From an uncultured Thermomicrobiales bacterium (GTDB lineage Bacteria; Chloroflexota; Chloroflexia; Thermomicrobiales; Thermomicrobiaceae): DNA of 25,763 nt. The notes beneath the pieces were generated by a model that saw only the letters and a list, made by a program, of their open reading frames with translations, did no database searches and was not told where the DNA came from. Shown piece by piece: positions 1 through 7,924 of the stretch (position 1 is the stretch's first letter; each line of letters begins with the position of its first letter). The stretch is taken from the NCBI GenBank assembly GCA_937891245.1, contig CALAGB010000428.1:1-25763 (forward strand), given 5' to 3'. Made by a program: the position numbers and the translations under genes.

Positions 1-311
1 TGATCGGAGACGACGAGATAGAGCGGGCCGAGCGGCGATTGCATCTGGCCATAACCGGCTCGCCGCGGCAACGCCGCCAACAAGCGCGCCCGAACGGCGG
101 GCATCGCCTGAGCGATCCGTTCGTCCAATGACTCGGCATGCGGAATATCCTCGATGATCTTGGCCAGTTTGCGGCTCTCGGCGATCTCGGCGGCGCAAAA
201 GGCACAATCTCGCCCGTGCACGTCGAGATCGTGTTCCGCATCCCGATCCAAATCACCGACGACGAGCAGCGGCAGCTGCTCCATTACCTCATCGCAGCTC
301 AGTTCTCTCAT
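1..311 (-). CDS. Zinc-binding anti-sigma factor, partial (3' end outside window)
   Basis: Likely inhibitor of the ECF sigma factor encoded just upstream. The 103 visible residues start MRELSCDEVMEQLPLL and carry a ZAS/zf-HC2-type zinc site: Cys6, then His32-x3-Cys36-x2-Cys39. Zinc-binding anti-sigma domains of this kind bind the sigma factor and hold it inactive. The ATG at 311-309 overlaps the sigma stop codon (ATGA), so the two are translationally coupled. After a helical linker, residues 86-103 read GYGQMQSPLGPLYLVVSD. This is not a transmembrane segment; it looks like the first strand of the methylguanine-methyltransferase (Ogt/MGMT) N-terminal domain. The gene leaves the window there, so neither the second domain nor a membrane anchor can be judged. 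The zinc domain and sigma pairing are firm; the C-terminal domain is a guess. Confidence 0.82.
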   Translation of the reverse strand, partial: MRELSCDEVMEQLPLLVVGDLDRDAEHDLDVHGRDCAFCAAEIAESRKLAKIIEDIPHAESLDERIAQAMPAVRARLLAALPRRAGYGQMQSPLGPLYLVVSD

Positions 312-829
312 ATCCCCACCTCTTTGAGCTCCTCGGAGAAACGCTTGCGCAATTTTTGGGCCGCCTGGTACACGTGTGCGCGCGCCGTTTCTTCGCTGCA
401 ATCGAGCCGGGCAGCGATCTCGCCGTAGGACGTGCCGAGAAACTTCCGCTGGGTAAACGCCGCCCGCTGCTTCGGAGGCAGATCGTCGATGGCGCACTGC
501 ACCTTGCCGAGCAACTGGTCGTGACCGAGGCGTTCGACCGGGTCATCGGTGTGGACCGTCGGCTGATTATTCGCGAGTACCGCCATCGTTCGATCTCCGG
601 TCCGCCGTTGACGTATATGGTTGAGCGTCGTGTTGGTCGCGATCTTGTAGAGCCAGGCCCGATAGTTCGGCGCGCCCTCTAAGCGATCGAACGCGCGATA
701 CGCCCGCAGAAAGGTCTCCTGACAGAGATCTTGCGCCTCTCCATCGTGGCGTACCATCCGGATGATGTAACCGAAAATCTCCGCTTGGTGCCGCTCGACG
801 AGATCTTCGAAGATCGTGACTTCGGCCAC
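308..829 (-). CDS. ECF-type RNA polymerase sigma factor
   Basis: Alternative sigma-70 factor of the extracytoplasmic function class (173 aa). Region 2 spans roughly residues 3-70, with the core-binding and -10-recognition helices (DLCQETFLRAYRAFDRL; NYRAWLYKIATNTTLNHIRQ). Region 4 is at roughly 110-165 (LPPKQRAAFTQRKFLG, SYGEIAARLDCSEETARAHV), a helix-turn-helix for -35 recognition. I chose the GTG at 829-827 because AAAGGA lies about 6 nt upstream and the protein then begins just before region 2. A longer reading to 937 adds 36 residues with no sigma character. It overlaps the downstream anti-sigma gene by 4 nt. The surface-glycan cluster is transcribed divergently, so it is a candidate target as well as the sigma gene itself. 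Confidence 0.92.
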   Translation of the reverse strand: MAEVTIFEDLVERHQAEIFGYIIRMVRHDGEAQDLCQETFLRAYRAFDRLEGAPNYRAWLYKIATNTTLNHIRQRRTGDRTMAVLANNQPTVHTDDPVERLGHDQLLGKVQCAIDDLPPKQRAAFTQRKFLGTSYGEIAARLDCSEETARAHVYQAAQKLRKRFSEELKEVGI

Positions 830-1292
830 AAGACATCCTTTCTGCCGCCAGCGCCATTCACTTAAAGAAGACACGCGACACGCGAATGTGTGAAACGTCA
901 GACCGGAGTTACCTGAGGTTCTTTCTGCCGATTTCATGCGGAAAACGGTCGTTCCGCAAGTCTGTCCAAGTCGCCGCCGGGCCAGTGCTCAGAGGGCCGG
1001 CCAGCTCGGTGAAGAGACGACGATTTTACCATTTTCCGAACGTTCGTGCTACTTTGTCCGGTCACCGCCCCTCGGATGACAAATCTGAAAGCGTTGCTTT
1101 CCGAATCTTTCAATCGTAGACGAATTTGTCATACAGTTACCCCTCCCACTGTCAGGAACCTGTAACGCCGGCTCGTTAGGCTGATCTTTTAGCAGGAAGG
1201 ATTAACTGGAACTACCAGGGAACTGTCGACGGGCTGTATCCAATCCTTCTCGCTCTTTCCACATTTCCCGATGCCGTACTTTGGGGGGATAT
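830..1292. promoter_or_regulatory. Divergent intergenic region between sigma factor and surface-glycan cluster
   Basis: No convincing gene in these 463 bases. The forward ORF over 886-1119 lacks any recognisable protein feature. Two related motifs point outward. On the minus strand 908-921 reads GAACCTCAGGTAAC, upstream of the sigma gene. On the plus strand 1155-1166 reads GGAACCTGTAAC, upstream of the glycosyltransferase. GAACC resembles ECF -35 elements, but no -10 element at 16-17 bp is clear. An inverted repeat, GAAGGATT (1196-1203) and AATCCTTC (1242-1249), lies in the leader of the plus-strand cluster. The first gene of the cluster has a G-rich SD (GGGGGGA, 1283-1289). Confidence 0.45.
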
Positions 1293-3641
1293 ATGGCACT
1301 TCGTGAGCACGAGCCCGCTCAGCCGAGCGCTTCGGCCATGCCGCCCATGGACGAGGAGCAATTGTCATCGTCTGATGAGGACGATCGACTCCTCATCACA
1401 CGTTTCAAACCGGTCGAGGAGCCGGTCAAGCCGCTCGTTTCCATCGTCGTTCCAACCAAGAATGAAGCAGAAAACGTCCCGCTGCTCATCAACCGGCTCG
1501 AAGCACTCGCCGACAGCATACCGCTCGAAGTGATCTTCGCCGATGACAGCGACGACAATACCGCCGAGGTCATTCGCCACTTCATTTCGCAATCGTCAAT
1601 CCGCATCACACTCCTGCAACGAACTCCGGATGAGCGAACGAACGGACTCGGAGGAGCCGTCGTCGCCGGTGCAAAGGTCGCCAGCGGCACCTGGATCTGC
1701 GTGATGGATGCCGATTTGCAGCATCCGCCCGAGCGCATTCAAGATCTCCTCAATCAGGCACTCACCACCGAATCCGACCTGGTCATCGCCAGTCGCTATC
1801 GCGACCGTGGCAGCGTCGGCGATTTCAATCTCGTGCGCAAAGGCGCGTCAAGGCTCTCGGCACTCTCGGCACGTGTTGCCTTCCCGCGCACGTTGCTGCA
1901 CGTGACCGATCCGATGAGCGGTTTCTTTCTCGTTCGCCAGAGCGCGCTCGATCTCGACGAACTCAAGCCGCGTGGGTTCAAGATCTTGCTCGAAATCATG
2001 GCGAAGACGCCGAACCTCACCATTAGTGAGATCGGCTTCGAGTTCGGCAAGCGGAACGCCGGTGAAAGCAAGGCATCGCTCGCCGAAGGAATGACCTACC
2101 TTTCTCAGCTCTGTCGCTTGCGCGCCGGAGATGAATTTCTCCGTTTCATGAAATTCATCCTGGTCGGCGCCTCGGGCTTCATCGTGAACTCCGTCCTGAT
2201 CTACCTCTTCACGTCCATCATGGGCGTTCACTATCTCATCTCGGCGGCCTTCGCGAGTTGGGGATCGACAATCTGGAACTTTGGTCTGACGGAGTTCTGG
2301 GTCTTCCCTGATCGGAGCAGCGCACGCCTCCGGCTCACCCGATTCGCGCTCTTCTTCGGCATGAACAGTTCGCTCCTTGTCGTGCGCGCACCGCTGATCT
2401 GGTTCATGACCTCCGTTCTCGGCATCTACTATGTCGCGTCAAACATCATTTCGCTCGTCGCACTCCTTCTGCTGCGCTACGGCGTGGCCGACAGTTGGAT
2501 CTGGGAGCGCGCCAAGCGGAAGAACAGCGCGCATGGCCCGTTCTCCTACGATATCCACGGCATTCTCAGCGTCAAGTCCGAGGTCTGGCTGCCGGAACTG
2601 GAGCGCTTCCTGATCGACGGTTCGATCGAGCGGCCGTCGATCAACGTCCACGTTCATCGCACAGGATTCGAGCAGGTACAGGATGAGGGTGACGGTCGCC
2701 GCTTCGTCTATAACGAGGGCTTCGGCCCATTCGGGTTTGGCATCGATATCCGCATGGGCGAAACGATCGATATCAAAGCGACGCCGCTGCTACGCCGTTC
2801 ACCTCATGTCCTCTACACCAACGTCGTCGAGCCGATCCTCCGCTGGACGTTCACGCAGAAGGGCTATGCGCTCGTCCATGGCGCCTGCATCGCGTTCAAC
2901 GACGATGCCTACCTGCTTACGGCGCGCACCGACACCGGCAAGACGACCACGATCCTCAAGATCCTCGACCGGCAGCGGCGGCAGGAGGACACCGGATCAT
3001 TCCTCTCCGATGATCTGACCCTCCTGTCGGCCGACGGCCAGGCGCTCACCTACCCGAAGCCGATGACGATCAGCCGGCACACCGTCGCCGCCGTGCGCAC
3101 GCCGCTTCTCAGTCGCTTCGAGCGCATCACGCTCTTCATTCAGAGCCGTTTGCACTCGCGTGAAGGACGCCAGTTCGCCTTCCGCCTCGTCGAAACCGGC
3201 CTGCCGGTCGCGACGATTAACGGATTCGTCCAGTGGTTCGTTCCGCCGCCGAAATATCACGTGCAGCGTCTGGTTCCGCATGTCCGGCTACTGAACTCCG
3301 CCCATCTGCACGGCGTCTTCGTCATTGAACGAGGGGAAGACGGTGAGACGCAGTTGAGTGACCACGCCGCGATCGAAACACTGCTGACCAATTCGGACGA
3401 CGCGTACGGTTTCCCGCCATATTCCGTCATCAAGAAGCGACTGACGCAGTACTACGGTCCGACGCTGGAGACGGCCGAGCGCACCATCGTCACGCAGGCG
3501 CTCTCCGGCCTGCCGGCGAAACTGGTCCGCAGCAGTTCGATGAACTGGGCACAGCGCATCCCCGAACTCGCCGGCGTCACAAGCAAACCACGTATGCCCC
3601 ACACAACGGCCGCCCCGGCACCGCTGGCAGCGGCGACGTAG
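1293..3641 (+). CDS. GT2 (DPM1-like) - GtrA - HprK-like P-loop fusion protein
   Basis: Three-part protein of 782 aa. Residues about 45-270 form a dolichol-phosphate-mannose-synthase-like GT2 domain: SIVVPTKNEAENVP, the metal-binding D139-A-D141 followed by LQHPPE, and PMSGFFLVR. Such enzymes load a sugar onto polyprenyl phosphate. Residues about 286-408 form a GtrA-type four-helix membrane domain (FMKFILVGASGFIVN to DSWIWERAK), thought to flip or position lipid-linked sugars. Residues about 420-782 resemble HPr-kinase/PEP-carboxykinase-like P-loop proteins: YALVHGACIAF, Walker A A544-RTDT-G549-K550-T551-T552, then FLSDDLTLL. The GT2-GtrA pair is common; the kinase-like tail on the same chain is unusual. 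I chose ATG 1293 over the upstream TTG because GGGGGGA lies immediately before it. First gene of a same-strand cluster; substrate unknown. Confidence 0.88.
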   Translation: MALREHEPAQPSASAMPPMDEEQLSSSDEDDRLLITRFKPVEEPVKPLVSIVVPTKNEAENVPLLINRLEALADSIPLEVIFADDSDDNTAEVIRHFISQSSIRITLLQRTPDERTNGLGGAVVAGAKVASGTWICVMDADLQHPPERIQDLLNQALTTESDLVIASRYRDRGSVGDFNLVRKGASRLSALSARVAFPRTLLHVTDPMSGFFLVRQSALDLDELKPRGFKILLEIMAKTPNLTISEIGFEFGKRNAGESKASLAEGMTYLSQLCRLRAGDEFLRFMKFILVGASGFIVNSVLIYLFTSIMGVHYLISAAFASWGSTIWNFGLTEFWVFPDRSSARLRLTRFALFFGMNSSLLVVRAPLIWFMTSVLGIYYVASNIISLVALLLLRYGVADSWIWERAKRKNSAHGPFSYDIHGILSVKSEVWLPELERFLIDGSIERPSINVHVHRTGFEQVQDEGDGRRFVYNEGFGPFGFGIDIRMGETIDIKATPLLRRSPHVLYTNVVEPILRWTFTQKGYALVHGACIAFNDDAYLLTARTDTGKTTTILKILDRQRRQEDTGSFLSDDLTLLSADGQALTYPKPMTISRHTVAAVRTPLLSRFERITLFIQSRLHSREGRQFAFRLVETGLPVATINGFVQWFVPPPKYHVQRLVPHVRLLNSAHLHGVFVIERGEDGETQLSDHAAIETLLTNSDDAYGFPPYSVIKKRLTQYYGPTLETAERTIVTQALSGLPAKLVRSSSMNWAQRIPELAGVTSKPRMPHTTAAPAPLAAAT

Positions 3642-3650
3642 AGGAAACGG

Positions 3651-3719
3651 ATGAAGCGCTTGACTTCCGTGACGTACCGGCGCACCGACCCGCGAATATA
3701 CGAGAGGCAGCGATCATGA
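3651..3719 (+). CDS. Possible 22-aa coupled leader ORF
   Basis: Short ORF, MKRLTSVTYRRTDPRIYERQ plus two residues, filling the gap between two glycosyltransferase genes. GAGGAAACGG precedes its ATG at good SD spacing, and its TGA overlaps the ATG of the next gene (ATGA). This arrangement would couple translation. It matches no family I know. The stop overlap could be trivial, because any start codon followed by A creates a TGA in that frame, so the SD is the only independent support. Confidence 0.3.
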   Translation: MKRLTSVTYRRTDPRIYERQRS

Positions 3720-5050
3720 CCGCGACGATTGCCGCGCTTGGGCTTGGCATCCTGTCGCTCCTGCTCGCCATCCAGGGGATCATCACACTTTACCTGATGC
3801 TCTACACCTGGATGCGACCGGATCGGCTCGAAACCGCGCGCAGCCCGAAACATTTCGCCGAACCAGTGTTGAGCTTCACGGCGTTGCTTCCGGCTCGCCA
3901 TGAAGAAGCCGTGATTGCTCAGACGATCGAACGCGTCTGCCACACGCGCTATCCATCAGACCTGATCGAGGTCATCGTGATCTGCGAAGCAGGCGACACC
4001 GAGACGATCGCCGAGGCGAATCGCGCGGCACGCAAGATCAGCAGTCCGACGGTCCGTGTCGTCACCTTCAACGACGGACCGATCAACAAGCCGCACGGGC
4101 TCAACGTCGGCTTCCGGGAGTCGAGTTTCGAGGTCGTCACGATCTTCGACGCCGAAGATGACGTGCATCCCGAGATCTTCGACGTCGTGAACACGATCAT
4201 GCTGCAAGGCGACGCCGGCATCGTGCAGGCCGGCGTCCAGTTGATGGATTTCCGCTCAAGCTGGTATGCGCCGCACAACGTACTGGAGTATTTCTTCTGG
4301 TTCAAGTCGCGCCTGCATTTCCACGCCCGAGTCGGCAGCGTGCCGCTCGGCGGCAATACCGTCTTCATAAAGCGCAGCCTGATCGAGGAAGCGGGCGGCT
4401 GGGATGAGCACTGCCTGACCGAAGACGCCGATATCGGTATCCGTCTCAGCGCGCTCGGCGAACCGATCGCCATCACCTACGACCACGATCACGCGACACG
4501 CGAGGAGACGCCGCCGAGCCTTGGGAACTTCATCCGACAGCGAACGCGCTGGAACCAGGGCTTCCTGCAGGTCGTACGCAGCGGTGACTGGCGCCGGCTC
4601 GAGACGCGCGAACAGCGTGCGCTGGCGCTCTACACGCTGGCCTACCCGCTGGTGCAAGCGGCCCTGGCCATCCTCTGGCTTCCGGCGTTGATCACGACCG
4701 TCACCTTGAAGGCGCCGGTCGTGATCGCCATGCTCTCGCTCTCACCGTTCTATTTCCTGCTGTTCAAGTACATCGCCGATCTGATCGGCCTGTCGGAGTT
4801 CTGCCGCTCGTATGGCTTCAAGCTGCGGCCGCGTGACATCGCGATCTTCTCGGCCGGCTTCCTGCCGTATCAAATGCTACTCAACATCAGCGCCTTGCGG
4901 GCCGTTGTGCGGCACATCCGCGGCGATTCCAACTGGGAAAAGACGACGCACACGGGTGCGCATCGCGTCACGCGAGATCGCTTCCAACCACAGCCTGGCG
5001 CGGCCATGATGCGTGGCCAGGAGGTGATCAACGAGGCCGCCGACGACTAA
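3716..5050 (+). CDS. Processive-type family 2 glycosyltransferase (cellulose-synthase-like fold), membrane-bound
   Basis: Predicted inner-membrane polysaccharide synthase of 444 aa. Layout: N-terminal transmembrane helix (about 6-30), a cytosolic GT-A domain, then two or three C-terminal helices (about 300-400). Hallmarks of processive GT2 enzymes are present: the metal-binding D145-AE-D148-D149, the catalytic-base motif T-E236-D237 (LTEDADIGIRLSALG), and Q275-R-T-R278-W279, the QxxRW motif that holds the growing chain. INKPHGLNVGF gives the usual Lys/Asn acceptor-loop pattern. It has no PilZ domain, so direct c-di-GMP control is not indicated. GAGAGG precedes the ATG. Middle partner of the glycan cluster, between the DPM1-like fusion and the PMT-like fusion. 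The polymer made cannot be read from the sequence. Confidence 0.9.
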   Translation: MTATIAALGLGILSLLLAIQGIITLYLMLYTWMRPDRLETARSPKHFAEPVLSFTALLPARHEEAVIAQTIERVCHTRYPSDLIEVIVICEAGDTETIAEANRAARKISSPTVRVVTFNDGPINKPHGLNVGFRESSFEVVTIFDAEDDVHPEIFDVVNTIMLQGDAGIVQAGVQLMDFRSSWYAPHNVLEYFFWFKSRLHFHARVGSVPLGGNTVFIKRSLIEEAGGWDEHCLTEDADIGIRLSALGEPIAITYDHDHATREETPPSLGNFIRQRTRWNQGFLQVVRSGDWRRLETREQRALALYTLAYPLVQAALAILWLPALITTVTLKAPVVIAMLSLSPFYFLLFKYIADLIGLSEFCRSYGFKLRPRDIAIFSAGFLPYQMLLNISALRAVVRHIRGDSNWEKTTHTGAHRVTRDRFQPQPGAAMMRGQEVINEAADD

Positions 5051-5101
5051 TCCTGAGGTGGGAACGGACATTCGGGCATTACGGGGATTGAGAGTTCGAG
5101 A

Positions 5102-7888
5102 TTGACCTCTACCTGGGAACCGGGGACTTCAGCGCCGGGGCAACGACGATTTTGGCAATTCGGTGATTCGCCCGCCATCGCGAAAGCGATGCGTGGCGGG
5201 CAGTGGCTGCTGGTCAGGCACGGCGCGCGAATCGCGCACATCGCGACGATCCTGGCGTTGCTCGTCACGGCGGACTTCTTCACCGGCTATAACATGTTTC
5301 ACTATCCGCAGTACGAACTGGACGAAGGAACCTACGTCGGATCGGCCTGGGCGCTGATCAAGCACGGCAAGCCGTTCTACTACACCTATACCTACAGCCA
5401 TCCGCCGTTCGGCTGGTTGCTTATCGGCGTCTGGACGACGATCGTCGGCGGTTTCTCGGAGTTCGGGATGGCGGTCAACAGCGGACGCATGCTCATGCTG
5501 GCCATATCGCTTGTCTCCGCTCTCCTGATCTACCTGATCGTCCGCGACGTCACCGGCCACATCGCGGCCGGGGCGTTCGCCTCGATCCTCTTCACCGTCT
5601 CGCCGCTGGGCGTGGGGCTGCATCGTCAGGTCTACCTCGACAACATCGGAACGATGTTCCTGCTGATCGCGATCCTGATGCTCAGTCGCGGCACCGGCCG
5701 GCTCGACCGGATCATCGTGAGCGCCGTCGCCTTCGGTCTCGCCTTCTGGAGCAAGGAGATCTTCGTCATCTTCTTGCCCGGCATGATCTATCTCGCCTAC
5801 ATTCGCTCGCATCCCTCGAACCGGCGCTATTCGATGGCGATGTGGCTCACCATCTCGATGTCGCTCATCTCACTCTTCGTGCTGGTCGCCGTCCTGAAGG
5901 ATGAGCTCTTCCCGCCGGGGATCCTGTGGAGTTCGTCAGCGCCGCACGTCAGCATCCTGGGCACCTACGAATCGCAGGCCGAGCGCAGCGGCAACGGCTC
6001 GCTCTTGCAGGCGCACAGCGACATGCGCGCGCTCTTCCACCAGTGGAGCGCCGCAGACCCGCTGCTGATCCTCGGTGGATTGTTCGCCGCGCTAATCGGG
6101 GCGATCACCGCCTACTGGAATCGTTTCTTCTTCGGAATCGGAATCCTGATCCTCTGCTTCGTCATCTTCTTCGGTCGTGGCGGGATCGTCCTCTACTACT
6201 ACATCATCCCGGTTCTGGCACTACTCGCGATCTGCATCGGACTGCTAACCGGTTCGGCGATGAACCTGCTGACGCGCTGGACTCCCCAACGCTGGAGCAT
6301 GTGGGCCGCAAGCGCACTCGTCCTGGCCGCCTCGGTGCTGGTCGGGCAGCAGGCGATCGCCAAGAATCACACCAACTTCAGTGCGGACCGCACCACGCCG
6401 CAGGTGCAGGCTGCCAAGTGGATCGTGCAGAACGCCCCGAGCGGCAGCGAGATCATCATGGATTCATATCCGTGGGTCGATCTGCGCGAACCGTCGTTCA
6501 CCGGCGGTAAGACGTTCGTGGCGAACTACTATTGGCCGGCGCTCTCTGACCCGGCGATCCGCGATACGCAGTTGCACGACAATTGGCGCAGCATCGACTA
6601 CCTGCTGATCAGTCCAAATACGACGGCCGACGCGGCGCGCAGCTCGCTACCCCTCCTAGCACAGGCGATCCAGAACTCTGACGAGGTTGCTAACTTCGCC
6701 TCGGGCAACTGGACTGTGAAGATCATGCGTATTCGCAAGCTGACGCGCACCCCGGCCGCCGATAATTCAATCCTCCAGTCGTCCTGGCACAGCTACAAGG
6801 CGTCGTTCATCAGCAACGGACGAGTGAGCGATCCCGGAGCGAACGGTCAGACAACATCGCAGCAACAGGCCGACGCGATGCTGCGCGCGGTCTACGCGAA
6901 CGACCAGGCGTCGTTCGCCGCGCTTTGGGGCTGGACACAAAGCCACTTGCAGCGGAGCGACAACGGACTCTTTGCCACCCGCTGGGGTGCGACGGCCAAG
7001 AGCTCGGCGGCACCGGCTATCCTCGAAAACAACACCTCGGCCAATGCCGACCAGACGATCGCCTACAGCCTGATTCTCGCCGGCAAGATCTGGAATCAAT
7101 CCGACTACCTGGCGACTGCCCAGCAACTTCTGACGCGCATCTGGTCGACCGAAACAACGGTCATCAACGGCCGGCGCGTCATCGTCGCCGGGAACTGGGC
7201 TGGCGGCGGCGGGCCGAACAACGATCCCGCGACCATCAACCCGTCGTACTTCCAACCGTTCGTCTATCGCATCTTCGCCGATGTCGATACGACGCACGAA
7301 TGGAACAACCTGGTCGATTCGTCGTACGACGTGCTCGAACAGATTCACAACGACCCAGCGTTCGGCGGCAAGAACGGACTCTTCCCCGACTGGGTCGCGA
7401 TGAACGTCAAGAATGGTCATCTGAGCACGGCAACGATCAATACGCCGGATGTTAAGCAGTCGGCACGTGACGCATCGCGCATCGCGCTCAATCTCTCGAT
7501 CGACTGGCTCTGGAATCACGACGATCGCGCGCTCAACACACTGCGTATGGACGACTTCGTCACCAAGCAGATCTCGAGCACCGGGCAAGCGCTCTCCGCC
7601 TACAACTTCGATGGCACCCCGGCGTCATCGCAACCGTCGGCGTCGACGCTGGTGAGCGCGATCCCGCAGATCCTCTTGATCGGGCAGCAATCCACGGCGC
7701 TGAAGCTCTATGCCACATCCGTTCTCCGCGGGTACGGCAGCAGCGGCGGCAATTTCTGGGGTGCCGACCAGAACAATTTGTACGCCCAGACAACCTACTG
7801 GTATACGACAGCCGTTATGGACGGATCGCTTGCCAACCTCTGGGCAGGCAAGTCGACGATCGACTGGAGCCAGGCGTTCTATCGCTAG
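5102..7888 (+). CDS. PMT/ArnT-like (GT39-type) membrane glycosyltransferase fused to a degenerate GH8-like domain
   Basis: 928 aa. Residues about 40-430 are a multi-spanning GT-C glycosyltransferase. After the first helix comes YEL-D74-E75-GTYVGSAWAL, the luminal acidic motif used by PMT/ArnT enzymes, then SHPPFGWLLIG; about ten further hydrophobic segments follow. Residues about 430-550 are a soluble linker domain. From W562 the sequence turns into a family-8 glycoside-hydrolase-like alpha/alpha barrel: SYKASFISNGRVSD, MLRAVYANDQASFAALWGWT, LFATRWG, IAYSLILAGKIW, RDASRIALNLSIDWLW. In GH8/BcsZ enzymes the catalytic-acid motif is SEGQ; here it is S586-Q587-Q588-Q589, so the acid Glu is missing. 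The usual DxD region reads N648-A-D650; D790 of the DASR motif remains. It is probably a glycan-binding pseudoenzyme. The TTG start follows GAGAG; ATG 5189 is an alternative. Confidence 0.85.
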   Translation: MTSTWEPGTSAPGQRRFWQFGDSPAIAKAMRGGQWLLVRHGARIAHIATILALLVTADFFTGYNMFHYPQYELDEGTYVGSAWALIKHGKPFYYTYTYSHPPFGWLLIGVWTTIVGGFSEFGMAVNSGRMLMLAISLVSALLIYLIVRDVTGHIAAGAFASILFTVSPLGVGLHRQVYLDNIGTMFLLIAILMLSRGTGRLDRIIVSAVAFGLAFWSKEIFVIFLPGMIYLAYIRSHPSNRRYSMAMWLTISMSLISLFVLVAVLKDELFPPGILWSSSAPHVSILGTYESQAERSGNGSLLQAHSDMRALFHQWSAADPLLILGGLFAALIGAITAYWNRFFFGIGILILCFVIFFGRGGIVLYYYIIPVLALLAICIGLLTGSAMNLLTRWTPQRWSMWAASALVLAASVLVGQQAIAKNHTNFSADRTTPQVQAAKWIVQNAPSGSEIIMDSYPWVDLREPSFTGGKTFVANYYWPALSDPAIRDTQLHDNWRSIDYLLISPNTTADAARSSLPLLAQAIQNSDEVANFASGNWTVKIMRIRKLTRTPAADNSILQSSWHSYKASFISNGRVSDPGANGQTTSQQQADAMLRAVYANDQASFAALWGWTQSHLQRSDNGLFATRWGATAKSSAAPAILENNTSANADQTIAYSLILAGKIWNQSDYLATAQQLLTRIWSTETTVINGRRVIVAGNWAGGGGPNNDPATINPSYFQPFVYRIFADVDTTHEWNNLVDSSYDVLEQIHNDPAFGGKNGLFPDWVAMNVKNGHLSTATINTPDVKQSARDASRIALNLSIDWLWNHDDRALNTLRMDDFVTKQISSTGQALSAYNFDGTPASSQPSASTLVSAIPQILLIGQQSTALKLYATSVLRGYGSSGGNFWGADQNNLYAQTTYWYTTAVMDGSLANLWAGKSTIDWSQAFYR

Positions 7889-7924
7889 GTCGTTTTCGGT
7901 GGTTGAACAACGAAAGAGACGATC

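Noticed and set aside
908..1175. Full ECF promoters (-35 plus -10)
   Set aside because: The -35-like motifs are present, but the candidate -10 elements lie 12-14 bp away, shorter than the usual 16-17 bp.
5058..5105. 15-codon GTG ORF before the PMT-GH8 gene
   Set aside because: No SD, and the stop overlap is forced by the A after the TTG start codon.
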